DNA of 64,000 bases from JAGWBF01 sp963663025 (GCA_963663025.1 OY760073.1:2108001-2172000), one strand, 5' to 3'. Positions 54,279 to 63,157 are shown, counted from the stretch's first letter. Numbers and translations are program-made. The notes: generated by a model not told the origin, from the letters alone.

Positions 54279-54755
54279 TTGACGACGGAACCCGAAGTCA
54301 AAATCAGGCAGGCCGACGCCGGCGACCTGGAAACAATCGTGGACATGGTGGCGGCCATCACCTGGGAGACAGAAGGGCGGGACCAGGACAAAGACCGCCT
54401 GATCAAGAGCACCACCCAGCTCCTCGACAACCCCGCCAAGGGCTTCTGCGTGGTGGCCGATGCTGGGGGGCAGGTGGTGGGCATAGTTGTCGTCACCTAC
54501 CTCTGGAGCTACTACCGCAGCGGCACCACCTGGTGGCTCGAGGCAGTGTACGTGCAGGCCGACTGGCGCAGGCGGGGGGTATTCGGCCTCCTGTATGACC
54601 AGGTGCTGCAGTGGGCCAAGAACAGCCCGGACTCCATAGGCATCGGTCTCCGGGTAGTCCACGACAACCACGTCGCCAAGGCGGCCTACTCCCGCAAGGG
54701 GATGTCCGAGGCCGTACCACGGCACGAGACCTACTACGCCAGCTTCGATCAATAG
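54279..54755 (+). CDS. GNAT-family N-acetyltransferase
   Basis: The start TTG 54279 has GAAGG ahead, inside the MFS end. The 158-residue protein has the GNAT core: IRQADAGDLETIVDMV, strand GFCVVADAGGQVVGIVVV, WLEAVYVQADWRRRGVFGLLYDQ (acetyl-CoA pyrophosphate loop R-R-x-G-V in place of the usual Q/RxxGxG/A), and VVHDNHVAKAAYSRKGM. It would acetylate an amine on a small molecule or protein. Neighbourhood with MFS exporters would suit detoxification, but that is a guess. Confidence 0.87.
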   Translation: MTTEPEVKIRQADAGDLETIVDMVAAITWETEGRDQDKDRLIKSTTQLLDNPAKGFCVVADAGGQVVGIVVVTYLWSYYRSGTTWWLEAVYVQADWRRRGVFGLLYDQVLQWAKNSPDSIGIGLRVVHDNHVAKAAYSRKGMSEAVPRHETYYASFDQ

Positions 54756-54812
54756 GGACTCACGTCCGAAAGTAACCGTCGCTCTTGACTTTAGGTAAGA
54801 TTTACCGGAACG

Positions 54813-55324
54813 GAATCTCACTGATTGAGTTTAGACACCGTTTCCCGACGACGGAGACGCAGAGCGATAGATGGTTGAAGTCCGCTGGTCAGACGGGGTA
54901 AGGTGAGCGCGGGCACCGTGGCAAGTCGAGAGTCGTCGGCATGAAGGTCCACCCTACAAAACAGGTTTCCATGGAAATGGTCAATGCCGCGGACGGCGAG
55001 ACGCTACAGGGATTCTTGCGTGGACATTTGAAGCCCGGCGCAACGTTGCACTCCGATGACCAAGTGGGCTACAAAGCTTTGAAGAGGGACCACCGACACT
55101 TGCTCGTTCACGACAGCGCTGGGAACTATGTATTATTTGGTGCACACACCAACGTCATGGATTCTGGCCGGAGCCTTATGAAGCTCTGCTACATCGGCAC
55201 CTATCACCATCGGAGCGCGAAGCATCTCGGGCGGTACAGGGCCTGGGTCGCAGGGCGACACAACCCGAATCCGATGAATACTATCGCACAGATGCGAGCC
55301 ATCCTGCCCGGTATGGTGAGCTAA
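54813..55324 (+). mobile_element. IS1595-family transposase relic
   Basis: An N-terminal remnant (LIEFRHRFPTTETQSDRWL, then VEVRWSDGVR after a one-base shift) covers about 54817-54901. The central part, including the first catalytic Asp, is deleted. The C-terminal DDE part resumes at about 54902 (RGHRGKSRVVGMK) and runs to the stop at 55324 with LHSDDQVGYKAL, GNYVLFGAHTN and YIGTYHHRSAKHLGRY. The usual E-S-F-W is degraded to DSGRSL. Terminal repeats are not recognised. It lies directly before the restriction-modification operon and marks DNA that has moved. Confidence 0.8.
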
Positions 55325-55370
55325 CGGCTCCGATACCAGGCCTCGCCGCCTAGAAGGGAGGTGTCACCCA

Positions 55371-56552
55371 GTGACTACGCTAATTACCCCAGAGTCAGCG
55401 ATTCATGATTGGGATTTCCGAGGTTGCAACACACAATACGGCACGCATGGGATCCACACTTACGTCGCAGCGATGATCCCCCAACTGGCGCGTAGGCTCG
55501 TAGACATGCACATACCCGAAAAGGGCACTGTCCTAGACCCGTTCTGCGGTGGGGGGGCAGTACTCGTTGAATCGGTGGCCAGCGGAAGGGGCGCGATAGG
55601 GCGAGACATCAACCCCCTAGCGGTGCTCATCAGCAAAGCGAAGTCAGCGCAGGTCGACACCGTAGAGGCGAAGAGCATGCTGCACCGTATAGTTGCCGCT
55701 GTTACGTCTACATCGCCGCCGCTCATAGAGCCGGGCTTGGCTTTCTGGTTTAAGCCCGAACACTGCGGTGCCCTGTACGGATTGAGCTTGGCTATTGACA
55801 AGATTGCCGCACAAGAGCCGTTGGTGTCCCTATTCAAGACGGTGTTCTCAGCCACAGTGCGCGATGTGAGCCTCACTTATCGCGGGGAAGTCCGGCTCAG
55901 GCGGATGGCTCCGGATGAGATTGAAAAGTTCAACGTTGACCCGGTGACGCGCTTTCGGGACCGCGCATCGCGGGCGATTGAGGCCGCTGGCGAGTTGCCG
56001 ACTGCCTCTGTCGACATACAGACGGGAACAGCTCAGGCTATGGACCTAGAGGACGATGCTTGCGACGGGATCATATGCTCCCCTCCCTACGGTGACGAAC
56101 GCAACGGTGTATCGTATGTCCAGTTCGCCAAGAACATGCTGGCCTGGCTTGGGTACCCGTCGGATGAAGTCAGGCGATTGAAGGCTATGACGCTAGGCTG
56201 GGGAAACGACGAACGCGCACTTCCTAACTCCCCAGCGTTGGCGACCTGCGTAGAGGCAATATCTGAGTTCCCAGATTCGGTAAAGGCAGCGACCGCCTTC
56301 TATGCCGATTACTTGGTCGCGCTCCGGGAGATGGTGCGCGTCACCAGTGGCCCCATCGTCATTGTGATAGGGCAGCGGGTTCTCAGGAACACGATATTCG
56401 ACAATGGGGTGATAACGACGGAACTGATGAAGCACATAGGCATCGACCTAGCCGAGGTCAGCTACCGCCAACTGCCCACAAAACGTCTCCCCAGGATGAG
56501 GCAGTTCGGGGCTGCGATAGACCGAGAGGCTATTTTGGTGTTCAAACAATGA
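55371..56552 (+). CDS. Type II DNA methyltransferase (amino-methylating, SPPY type)
   Basis: The GTG start has GGGAGGTG ahead. The 393-residue protein has the AdoMet-binding motif LDPFCGGGAVLVE (residues 55-67) before the catalytic SPPY (237-240), an order of the alpha-like class with the target-recognition region between them. SPPY is most common in N4-cytosine methylases; N6-adenine methylation is possible. It protects host DNA from the endonuclease encoded next, whose ATG overlaps its stop (ATGA). Composition is lower in GC than the flanking core genes, and an IS relic lies just upstream. Confidence 0.88.
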   Translation: MTTLITPESAIHDWDFRGCNTQYGTHGIHTYVAAMIPQLARRLVDMHIPEKGTVLDPFCGGGAVLVESVASGRGAIGRDINPLAVLISKAKSAQVDTVEAKSMLHRIVAAVTSTSPPLIEPGLAFWFKPEHCGALYGLSLAIDKIAAQEPLVSLFKTVFSATVRDVSLTYRGEVRLRRMAPDEIEKFNVDPVTRFRDRASRAIEAAGELPTASVDIQTGTAQAMDLEDDACDGIICSPPYGDERNGVSYVQFAKNMLAWLGYPSDEVRRLKAMTLGWGNDERALPNSPALATCVEAISEFPDSVKAATAFYADYLVALREMVRVTSGPIVIVIGQRVLRNTIFDNGVITTELMKHIGIDLAEVSYRQLPTKRLPRMRQFGAAIDREAILVFKQ

Positions 56553-57301
56553 CCACAAACAGCGTTTCTGAACAGGTAAGGGCGCTGCTGCTGACTCTCT
56601 GGGAAGCGCAAGGCAAGCCGCACGTGAAGGCATGGGCAATCCATGTCGCCCTGACCTACGCAATCAATCGAGACCCAGGAGTCAACAAGCGCGACATCTG
56701 GCAGTTGATTCACGACGAGTACATCCAACACTTGCATGAGCGATTCCCCGACCAGAAAGAGCCCGGGCAGAGTTACCGAAGAGAGAGCGGGGCTGCATGG
56801 GAAATGTTTGTCGAGGAGTACCTGAACAGCAACGACGTGCTGCGGAAAGAGGGCATTCGCGCGGTAAGCCTGAGTGGAGACGACTTCAAGAGGCTGACAA
56901 CGTCGCTGGGGATAGATTTGCGACCGATGGATATTGACCTATTTCTACAGGGCATCGGTTCCGATGGCAAACCTCAGGTGTTCGGTGCTCTGTTCCCTAA
57001 GGCCAGCTATGCAGAACGCATCCGCGCAGATGCAGAGCGCAGCAAGGAAATTATCGCGAAGGGTCTATGGTGCGGCACCGTTACGCTTGATGCCCGTGGG
57101 GAACTAGGGACAGAAAAGAAACCTTCAGTTAAGCGGAAGACTATCAACAGTGGAGCCTTCGACGGCTGCTACTCGTTCAACGAACACACTGAAGCTGGAG
57201 GGCGAGTGCACGTCGTGAGCTGCACCGTGCGAGGGATGCAGAATCCGCTTGTGCGAGACATCGTGCTTGCGTGGCGGGCGCGCTTGGACGGAGCCCAATG
57301 A
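56549..57301 (+). CDS. Type II restriction endonuclease
   Basis: The 250-residue protein is coupled by a four-base overlap to the methyltransferase. A PD-(D/E)xK-like core is visible: PMDIDLFLQG (Asp128/130), then VFGALFPKASYAERI with Lys151 and Glu156, similar to the K-x-S-x-x-E-R pattern of several type II enzymes including the BsaWI-like group. Helical N-terminus (residues 1-120). The specificity cannot be read from the sequence; a BsaWI-type CCGG-containing site is only a possibility. A 47-residue gene overlaps its end. Confidence 0.75.
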   Translation: MTTNSVSEQVRALLLTLWEAQGKPHVKAWAIHVALTYAINRDPGVNKRDIWQLIHDEYIQHLHERFPDQKEPGQSYRRESGAAWEMFVEEYLNSNDVLRKEGIRAVSLSGDDFKRLTTSLGIDLRPMDIDLFLQGIGSDGKPQVFGALFPKASYAERIRADAERSKEIIAKGLWCGTVTLDARGELGTEKKPSVKRKTINSGAFDGCYSFNEHTEAGGRVHVVSCTVRGMQNPLVRDIVLAWRARLDGAQ

Positions 57302-57441
57302 TGCTGAGGCCAAAGAAGGAACCCCTGCGGGGCGGCCGTCCACCGTTGTCTATGCCGGGGCGCATCCCTGATTCTCATGAGAACGTCATTCGGGCCATCA
57401 TTAAGACTCCGCCCGATAAGAAGTTCCTTTACTCGGGTTAG
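57298..57441 (+). CDS. 47-residue protein, third gene of the restriction-modification operon
   Basis: A short frame starts with ATG 57298, overlapping the endonuclease stop (ATGA), and ends with TAG at 57441. It has a basic Pro/Arg/Gly-rich N-terminus (MLRPKKEPLRGGRPPLSMPG) followed by RIPDSHENVIRAIIKTPPDK. That second half resembles a short 'IPDTPENVARALLTTPPK' pattern I recall from small bacterial and phage proteins of unknown role. Tight coupling supports a real gene. Confidence 0.6.
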   Translation: MMLRPKKEPLRGGRPPLSMPGRIPDSHENVIRAIIKTPPDKKFLYSG

Positions 57442-57556
57442 ACCAAGTCGCCATAGGGCCGTCGGCTGCTTTCGCAGTATAGATCCCGATCAATAGCTGA
57501 GGGCTTAGGCCCGGTGCTATACTGAGCGGCGCTACTCCCCTTCCGAGGAGGTTCCC

Positions 57557-59797
57557 GTGGTTACTGCCTTTTCCGCTGTCGGCCAATCTGTCACCAGGGG
57601 TGAAGGCCCCGACAAGGTTACCGGCCAAGCTCGCTACACCGCAGATGTGCTGCTGCCGGGGATGCTGTGGGGCAAGGTCCTACGGAGCCCCTTCCCCCAC
57701 GCCAGGATCGTAAGCATCGACACGACGAAGGCCCGGGCGCTGCCCGGCGTCCACGCCGTGGTAACGGGGCAGGATATCCCGGACCGCAGGGTTGGCAGAA
57801 GGCTGAAGGACTTCCCCGTGCTCGCCAGGGACCGGGTGGTCTTCGTCGGCGAGAAAGTGGCCGCTGTGGCCGCAGAGACCCCGGACATCGCCGAAGAGGC
57901 GCTGCTGCTCATCGACGTGGAGTACGAGGACCTGACGGCGGTGTTCGACCCCTTCGAGGCGATGCAGCCCGACGCTCCGGTCCTCCACCCCGACCTGGCA
58001 TCCTACACAGGCCTTCCCGCTCCCGCATCCACTATCGCTGAGAACAACGTCTTTGCCCACAACGTCTGGTCCAAGGGCGATGTCGAGCAGGGCTTCGCCG
58101 AAGCGGACTTGGTTTTCGAGCACACCTTCACAACCCAGATGGTGCACCAGGTGTATATCGAGCCCCACGCCTGCGTTGCCAAGGTGGAGGACGATGGCCG
58201 GGTACAGATGTGGATCAACAACAAGGCCCCCTTCACCCTGCGCGCCCAGCTAGCGGCCGCCTGGGATATGCCCGAGACCAACATCACCCTGAACGTCACC
58301 AGCATCGGAGGCGATTTCGGGGGGAAGGGCGACTTCATGGACGGCCCCCTCTGCTACTACCTCGCCCTCCACTCGGGCCGGCCCGTCAAGATGGTGATGG
58401 ACTACATCCAGGAGTTCCAGGCGGGCAATCCCCGGCACCCCACCCACATCACCCTGAAGTCGGGCCTCAAGAAGGACGGTACCCTCGTAGCCCGGCAGGC
58501 CCGGGTCGTGTTCAATAGCGGCGCTTCCGGGGCCTTCAAGCCCGGCGTTTTCATCCGGGGCGCCGACCATGTCTGCGGCGACTACAACGTCCCCCATACC
58601 CGCATCGACAGCTACATGGTGTACACCAACACCGTCCCATGCGGGCACATGCGCTCTCCCGGCAAACCCCAGGTCATCTACGCCGTGGAAGCCCACACCG
58701 ACATGATCGCCCGGGAGCTGGGCATCGACCCGTACCAGTTCCGCCTGCAGAACTCCCTGCGGGAAGGGGACTCCTCACCCATCGGCGAAGAGTACGAGCA
58801 CATCAGGGCCACCGAGTGCCTGGAGCAGGCGGCCGAAGCCTCCAACTGGAACACCCCCAAAGCCGGGCCCTACATGGGCCGGGGAATGGCCATCTCGGAC
58901 CTTCCCCAGGGTACCGGGGAGTCCACCGCCAAGGTGGTCCTGGACGCCGACGGCAAGGCCACCCTCATGATGTCCCTCTGGGACACCGGGACAGGCGCCC
59001 ATACCATCTTCCGCCAGATGGTGGCCGAGGTGCTGACCATCCCCGTGGGCCAGGTCGAGTACCTGACCCAGAACACCGATGCCGTACCCTTCGACTCAGG
59101 TTCCGGAGGGAGCCGGGTCACCTACACGTCGGGGCCGGCGGTCGTGGGCGCCGCCAATGAGCTCAGGGACAGGCTGGTCGCCAAGGCGGCCGAGCTGTAC
59201 AACTGCCCCCCCGGAGACGTGGAACTGCGCGACGGCAACGTAATCACGCCCAGCGGCCCGGTCTCGGTGCAACAGGTGGCCGCCCAAGCCTTCGCCGCCG
59301 ATGAAGAGCCCCTGGCGGGAGAGTCTACCTTCGCTTCCAAACCTCCGGAGATAACGTCCTTCTGCGTACAGGTGGCCGAGGTGGAGGTGGACCCGGAGAC
59401 GGGGCAGGTGGACGTCAAGAAGATCACCACCATCCACGATGTGGGCACCGTACTGAACCCCATGGCCCACCAGGGCCAGATAGACGGCGGAACCATCATG
59501 GGCTTGGGATACGCCACCATGGAGGAGATGCTGGTGGAGGACGGCAGGGTGAACACCCTGAGCATGGGCGACTACAAGGTGCCCACCATCAGGGACATCC
59601 CCGAGCTGGTCACCGTGCTGCTGGAGCCAACTCCGGGGCCTGCGCCCTTCGAGAGCAAGGGCATCGGGGAGAGCGCCAACATCCCTACGGCCGGGGCCAT
59701 AGCCAACGCTGTCTATGACGCCATCGGCGTGCCCATCACCGACCTGCCCATCACCGCCGAGAAGGTGCTGGCCGCCCTGAAGAGTAAGGGGGGCTAG
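57557..59797 (+). CDS. Xanthine dehydrogenase/aldehyde oxidase family molybdenum-binding large subunit
   Basis: The 746-residue protein starts with GTG behind GAGGAGG. It has the a/b hammerhead domain (GQARYTADVLLPGMLWGKVLRSP in context) and the molybdopterin-binding region with TSIGGDFGGKGDF (about residues 250-262), GHMRSPGKPQ, DSGSGGSRVTYTSG and the catalytic Glu in SKGIGESANIPTAG near the end. The CoxL signature AYRCSFR is absent, so it is not form-I CO dehydrogenase. Such subunits hydroxylate purines, aldehydes or aromatic heterocycles and need FAD and 2Fe-2S subunits, which are not adjacent. MoaD-MoaE at 40.3 kb serves cofactor synthesis. Confidence 0.9.
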   Translation: MVTAFSAVGQSVTRGEGPDKVTGQARYTADVLLPGMLWGKVLRSPFPHARIVSIDTTKARALPGVHAVVTGQDIPDRRVGRRLKDFPVLARDRVVFVGEKVAAVAAETPDIAEEALLLIDVEYEDLTAVFDPFEAMQPDAPVLHPDLASYTGLPAPASTIAENNVFAHNVWSKGDVEQGFAEADLVFEHTFTTQMVHQVYIEPHACVAKVEDDGRVQMWINNKAPFTLRAQLAAAWDMPETNITLNVTSIGGDFGGKGDFMDGPLCYYLALHSGRPVKMVMDYIQEFQAGNPRHPTHITLKSGLKKDGTLVARQARVVFNSGASGAFKPGVFIRGADHVCGDYNVPHTRIDSYMVYTNTVPCGHMRSPGKPQVIYAVEAHTDMIARELGIDPYQFRLQNSLREGDSSPIGEEYEHIRATECLEQAAEASNWNTPKAGPYMGRGMAISDLPQGTGESTAKVVLDADGKATLMMSLWDTGTGAHTIFRQMVAEVLTIPVGQVEYLTQNTDAVPFDSGSGGSRVTYTSGPAVVGAANELRDRLVAKAAELYNCPPGDVELRDGNVITPSGPVSVQQVAAQAFAADEEPLAGESTFASKPPEITSFCVQVAEVEVDPETGQVDVKKITTIHDVGTVLNPMAHQGQIDGGTIMGLGYATMEEMLVEDGRVNTLSMGDYKVPTIRDIPELVTVLLEPTPGPAPFESKGIGESANIPTAGAIANAVYDAIGVPITDLPITAEKVLAALKSKGG

Positions 59798-60126
59798 GAG
59801 CCTTCACCCTCCCCCTAGCCCCCTCCCGTCGAGGGAGGGGGGATAGACAGGACCCCTCTCCCTCGACGGGAGGGGGTTGGGGTGAGGGGGGACGCAAAAC
59901 CACGGCTGTCCGTTTCCCTTCGATTTCCCCCTTCGAGAGCCTCAGGACAGGCTCAGGGCGAACGGACAGCCCGAGCACAGGTAACACAAAGGTCTCCGAA
60001 AGCGGGAACCCCCGGCCCAAAGCGCGACGATGGGGAGAGAGGTCGGGAATCCTATAGATGGATTCATTCGATGAAGGCGAGTGTCAGGCCAACCAAGATT
60101 AGGCGCTCGTGGCAGGGGGTCACGAC
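59798..60126. repeat. Repeat-filled gap
   Basis: No gene is seen in these 329 bases. CCCTCCCGTCGAGGGAGGGG and CCCTCGACGGGAGGGGGTTG elements (59810-59890) are followed by a long GTCCGTTTCCC...GGGCGAACGGAC palindrome with its internal modules (59907-59971). Confidence 0.75.
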
Positions 60127-61275
60127 ATGGCTGAGCGTATATGGCTCAGAGGCGAGGAAGGCGAGTTAAAGACTCTTCACGAGCAGCCCTTCGCCACTGA
60201 AGACGACCTTCAGACGCTGATTGCGCAGCACCCGGAATTGCTGGACGGGGAGCAGATGCGGCCCGTCGATCCCCTGCGCTGGATTCTAGTGACCCGCGAA
60301 CAGGGTGTAGCGGAAGCATCCGATTCTGGTTATCGATGGGCTCTGGACCACATGATCATCGACCAGGATGCCACGCCGACCCTTGTAGAGGTGAAACGAG
60401 GCTCTAATTCTGAAATACGCCGCACTATTGTCGGCCAGATGCTGGACTATGCAGCCCACGGATCTCAGACTTGGACGGCTGAGGAGCTGCGCCGAAATTT
60501 CGAGGAGTCAGTCCGCGCCGCCAATTTTGATCCGCACGAAAAACTCAAGTATCTGCTGCAGGTCGATGAGGAGCCCGATGGTGAATCGTCCTGGGAAGAC
60601 GACTTCTGGGAAAGAGTGGCAACAAACCTAGCGGCGCGACGCCTCCGGCTTTTGTTCGTGGCAGACAAGATACCAGACGAACTTGCACGGGTTGTGGAGT
60701 TCTTGAACGAGCAGATGCCCAAGATCGAGGTCCTTGCGGTGGAGGTGAAACAGTTTAGGGGCGAGTCCACGCAGACTCTGGTGCCGCGTGTTATCGGGAG
60801 ATTGGCAGCTGCACCTGGTCGGGGCAGTGCTGGATCGAAGAATCTGACCCGAGAAACGTTCTTGGCCGGCTTTCCCAAGGAGGACCAACGAGACGCAGCT
60901 TGTAAGCTGCTCGATGCGGCGAAGAAACCAGGTGTCCATTTCAACTGGGGCCCGAGCCGCGTGAGTATAAGAGGGTATTCCCCTAACAGGCACCGAGCTA
61001 GCGTTGCATGGTTGTACTTACCGTCCCAATCAGGCAACCATGGCGAATGTTTCACCTTTGGTGTAGAACCTGGTGTCTACGATAAGCCCGGGGACGAAGA
61101 CAGGGGTGCCCTTCTCAACGCTTGGGCAGACCAGTTCCAGGATTGCGGATTCGCAAAACCGGCGCAACGTGACTACTTGAACGCCTACATCGTGGAATAC
61201 GACGCTGCCGTACAGAATATCGACTGGCTGGTGGAACGATTGACCACAGTATTGGCTCAACTCAAAGCGCTATAA
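60127..61275 (+). CDS. PD-(D/E)xK nuclease-like protein (NucS/DUF91-like N-terminus)
   Basis: The 382-residue protein starts at ATG 60127; a GTG 18 bases upstream is less likely. The N-terminal part has DLQTLIAQHPELL, then LDHMIIDQ (Asp74), TLVEVKRGSN (Glu88, Lys90) and IVGQMLDYAAHG, the order of a NucS-like restriction-fold nuclease (D...E-x-K...Q). The rest has no recognised domain; it contains VHFNWGPSRVSIRGYS and a helical end. It is a solitary gene with lower GC than the core, flanked by repeats on both sides. A role in DNA repair or defence is an inference. Confidence 0.75.
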   Translation: MAERIWLRGEEGELKTLHEQPFATEDDLQTLIAQHPELLDGEQMRPVDPLRWILVTREQGVAEASDSGYRWALDHMIIDQDATPTLVEVKRGSNSEIRRTIVGQMLDYAAHGSQTWTAEELRRNFEESVRAANFDPHEKLKYLLQVDEEPDGESSWEDDFWERVATNLAARRLRLLFVADKIPDELARVVEFLNEQMPKIEVLAVEVKQFRGESTQTLVPRVIGRLAAAPGRGSAGSKNLTRETFLAGFPKEDQRDAACKLLDAAKKPGVHFNWGPSRVSIRGYSPNRHRASVAWLYLPSQSGNHGECFTFGVEPGVYDKPGDEDRGALLNAWADQFQDCGFAKPAQRDYLNAYIVEYDAAVQNIDWLVERLTTVLAQLKAL

Positions 61276-61301
61276 AATTTCGACAATCCTTGGGGTAGGA
61301 G

Positions 61302-61345
61302 GCTGTCCGTTTCCCTTCGAGAGCCTCAGGGCGAACGGACAGCCC
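61302..61345. repeat. Short palindromic repeat
   Basis: GGCTGTCCGTTTCCC and its near-complement GGGCGAACGGACAGCC enclose TTCGAGAGCCTCA. This is a compact member of the main intergenic family. Confidence 0.8.
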
Positions 61346-61457
61346 GAGCACAGGTAACACAAAGGTCTCCGAAAGTGGGAGGGGCGACGGTAGGGACTGC
61401 GGGAGTGCTGTAGATAGGAATCGGGTACTACACCTAAGAGAGTGCCGGAGGTAGAGC

Positions 61458-61982
61458 ATGGCTAGCAAGCTGGTGCAGGGAGATAAGTTCCCTGCAATGA
61501 CCCTGAACCTGACCGACGGCCGGACCGTCCAGCTTCCCGGCGACATGTCCGGGCGCTACCTGGCCCTCCTTTTCTACCGTGGCAAGTGGTGACCTTACTG
61601 CCGCCGGCAGTTAGCCAGCTACCAGGCAAACCTGGAAGAGCTTCAGCAGCTGGGTGTGGAGGTCATCGGCGCCACAGTGGAGGACAGGGAAACGGCCACT
61701 GAGACGGTGCAAGAGGATGGGCTCACCTTCCCGCTGGCCTACGGCATCACCGAGGAGGATGTGCGGGAGCTGGACCCATGGTGGGCCGAAGACCACCGCG
61801 GCCGGTACCTTCAGCCCATGGAGTTTCTGCTGCTACGTGGAGGGACGGCCTTCGGCTCCATGTACGCTTCCGGTCCCTTAGGGCGCATCGCGATCAAGCA
61901 GGTGCTGGTCTCTGTGCGGGGTAGAGAGAAGCGCAGGCTGGAGCAGGAAAGCGGCTCAGGGCAGGCTGCGGCCAGCAAGTAG
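61458..61982 (+). CDS. Selenocysteine-containing peroxiredoxin-like protein (in-frame UGA at 61590-61592)
   Basis: ATG 61458 has GGAGGT seven bases ahead. Reading UGA as selenocysteine gives 174 residues of AhpC/TSA-type thioredoxin fold: DKFPAMTLNLTDGRTVQLPG, then LALLFYRGKW-U-PYCRRQL. Residue 45 (U) is exactly where the peroxidatic Cys of FYRGxWCPYC peroxiredoxins lies, with the second Cys at 48 (UxxC). Downstream frame and homology continue without damage (LEELQQLGVEVIGATVEDRE). It would reduce peroxides with thiol reductants. An alternative is a nonsense mutation, but a stop precisely at the catalytic Cys in an otherwise intact gene argues for Sec. Ordinary gene calling would keep only the part from 61656. 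Confidence 0.85.
61593..61653 (+). promoter_or_regulatory. Candidate bacterial SECIS region after the UGA
   Basis: Two foldable segments follow the UGA. One is 61594-61614, a 9-pair stem with one T-T mismatch and loop GCC. The other is a two-part hairpin 61615-61653, with outer CCAGCT/AGCTGG and inner CCAGG-CAAA-CCTGG. The second lies at a distance more like known bacterial SECIS elements. Which one would bind SelB cannot be decided by eye. Confidence 0.45.
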
Positions 61983-61993
61983 CTGAGAGCCGC

Positions 61994-63157
61994 CTACCGC
62001 TGCTGAGCGTAGCTGTCCCGGGCCCGGGCGATGGAGGACTGCCGGGCCGCCATAAGCTCGGTGGTACGGTCCCTGGACCACTGATTGGATATCTCCAGCC
62101 CCGTGAGGCTGTCCTGGAAGTGGGGCATCACGTAGCGGGCCATCAGCTCGTAGCTGTTGAGTATGGCCTGCCGGGGAGCCCAGTCCTGGGCCATCACAAG
62201 CAATCCGCCGAACCCGCCGCTGCGCTCCATGAGCTTCTCGATGCCCGCTATGCAGTCATCGGGGGTGCCGATGATCCAGTGGCCCAGGTCCGCCATGTGG
62301 TCGATGATCTCGTCCGCCGGCAGGGGATCATCCGGCTTTCTGCCTATGGTGTCCTCGAAGTACTCTCTCTGGAACTGGCCGGCCCCCTGGCGCGCTTCGG
62401 CAAAGGCCTTCTCTCGGGTCTCGGCCAGGTGCACCGGAATGGACAGGCGCCAGTCTTCACGGCTGACGGTCTTGCCATGCTTGGCGGCCGACTCTTCCGC
62501 CACATCCCACAGGTAGGATAGCTGCGCCTCCCCCGACGAGTCCCTGGGAATACTGGCGGACAGCACCGCCGCCCCGTGCTTTCCCGCCAGGGCAACGCCC
62601 GAAGGGGACTGGACCGAAGCCACCGCCACCGGAATGTGGGGCTTCTGGTAAGGCCGAAGATGGAGCACCGCGTCGTGCAGCTCGAACCAGTCGCTCTTGT
62701 AGGTGATGGGTTCAGTCTCGTTGAAGAGGCGCATGATGATGCTCAGGGATTCGTCCATGCGCTCCCGTTGGAGCTCGGGGTCAATGCCCAGCATGATGGC
62801 ATCAGAAACCAGGGCCCCCGGACCAACTCCCAGCATTACCCGTCCCCGGGTAAGATGGTCCAGGAGCACCATGCGGTTTGCGACCATCAGGGGATGGTGG
62901 TATGGGAGGCTGACCACTCCCGTGCCCAGCCGGATGTGGCGGGTTCGCTCGGCGGCTATGCCGATGAATATTTCGGGGGAGGCGATGGTCTCCCAACCAG
63001 CGCTGTGGTGCTCCCCTATCCAAGCTTCATCGAAGCCCAACTCATCCAGACGCTGGATAAGCTCCAGGTCCCGCTCCAACGCCAGCGTGGGGTTGTCTCC
63101 CAGGCGGTGGAAGGGGGCCATGAAGATCCCGAATTTCATGTGGTTGGGAAGTGCCAT
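61994..63157 (-). CDS. Luciferase-like (LLM class) flavin-dependent monooxygenase
   Basis: The 387-residue TIM-barrel protein has the LLM pattern: MKFGIFMAPFH, LDELGFDEAWIGEHHSAGWE, RTRHIRLGTGVVSLPYHHPL, RVMLGVGPGALVSDA and the late HWIIGTPDDCIAGIEKL. These enzymes use FMNH2 or F420H2 with oxygen or other substrates; the substrate is not evident. This group is strongly expanded in SAR202-type Chloroflexota, which supports the taxonomic guess. It converges on the peroxiredoxin gene (11 bases between coding ends). A minus-strand promoter is visible at 63231-63259. Confidence 0.9.
   Translation of the reverse strand: MALPNHMKFGIFMAPFHRLGDNPTLALERDLELIQRLDELGFDEAWIGEHHSAGWETIASPEIFIGIAAERTRHIRLGTGVVSLPYHHPLMVANRMVLLDHLTRGRVMLGVGPGALVSDAIMLGIDPELQRERMDESLSIIMRLFNETEPITYKSDWFELHDAVLHLRPYQKPHIPVAVASVQSPSGVALAGKHGAAVLSASIPRDSSGEAQLSYLWDVAEESAAKHGKTVSREDWRLSIPVHLAETREKAFAEARQGAGQFQREYFEDTIGRKPDDPLPADEIIDHMADLGHWIIGTPDDCIAGIEKLMERSGGFGGLLVMAQDWAPRQAILNSYELMARYVMPHFQDSLTGLEISNQWSRDRTTELMAARQSSIARARDSYAQQR

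Noticed and set aside
57557..59797. Aerobic CO dehydrogenase large subunit (CoxL form I)
   Set aside because: The active-site signature AYRCSFR is absent; the corresponding segment reads GHMRSPGKPQ.
61656..61982. A separate 108-residue protein
   Set aside because: It is the C-terminal half of the peroxiredoxin after the UGA, in the same frame, with no ribosome site and no complete fold.
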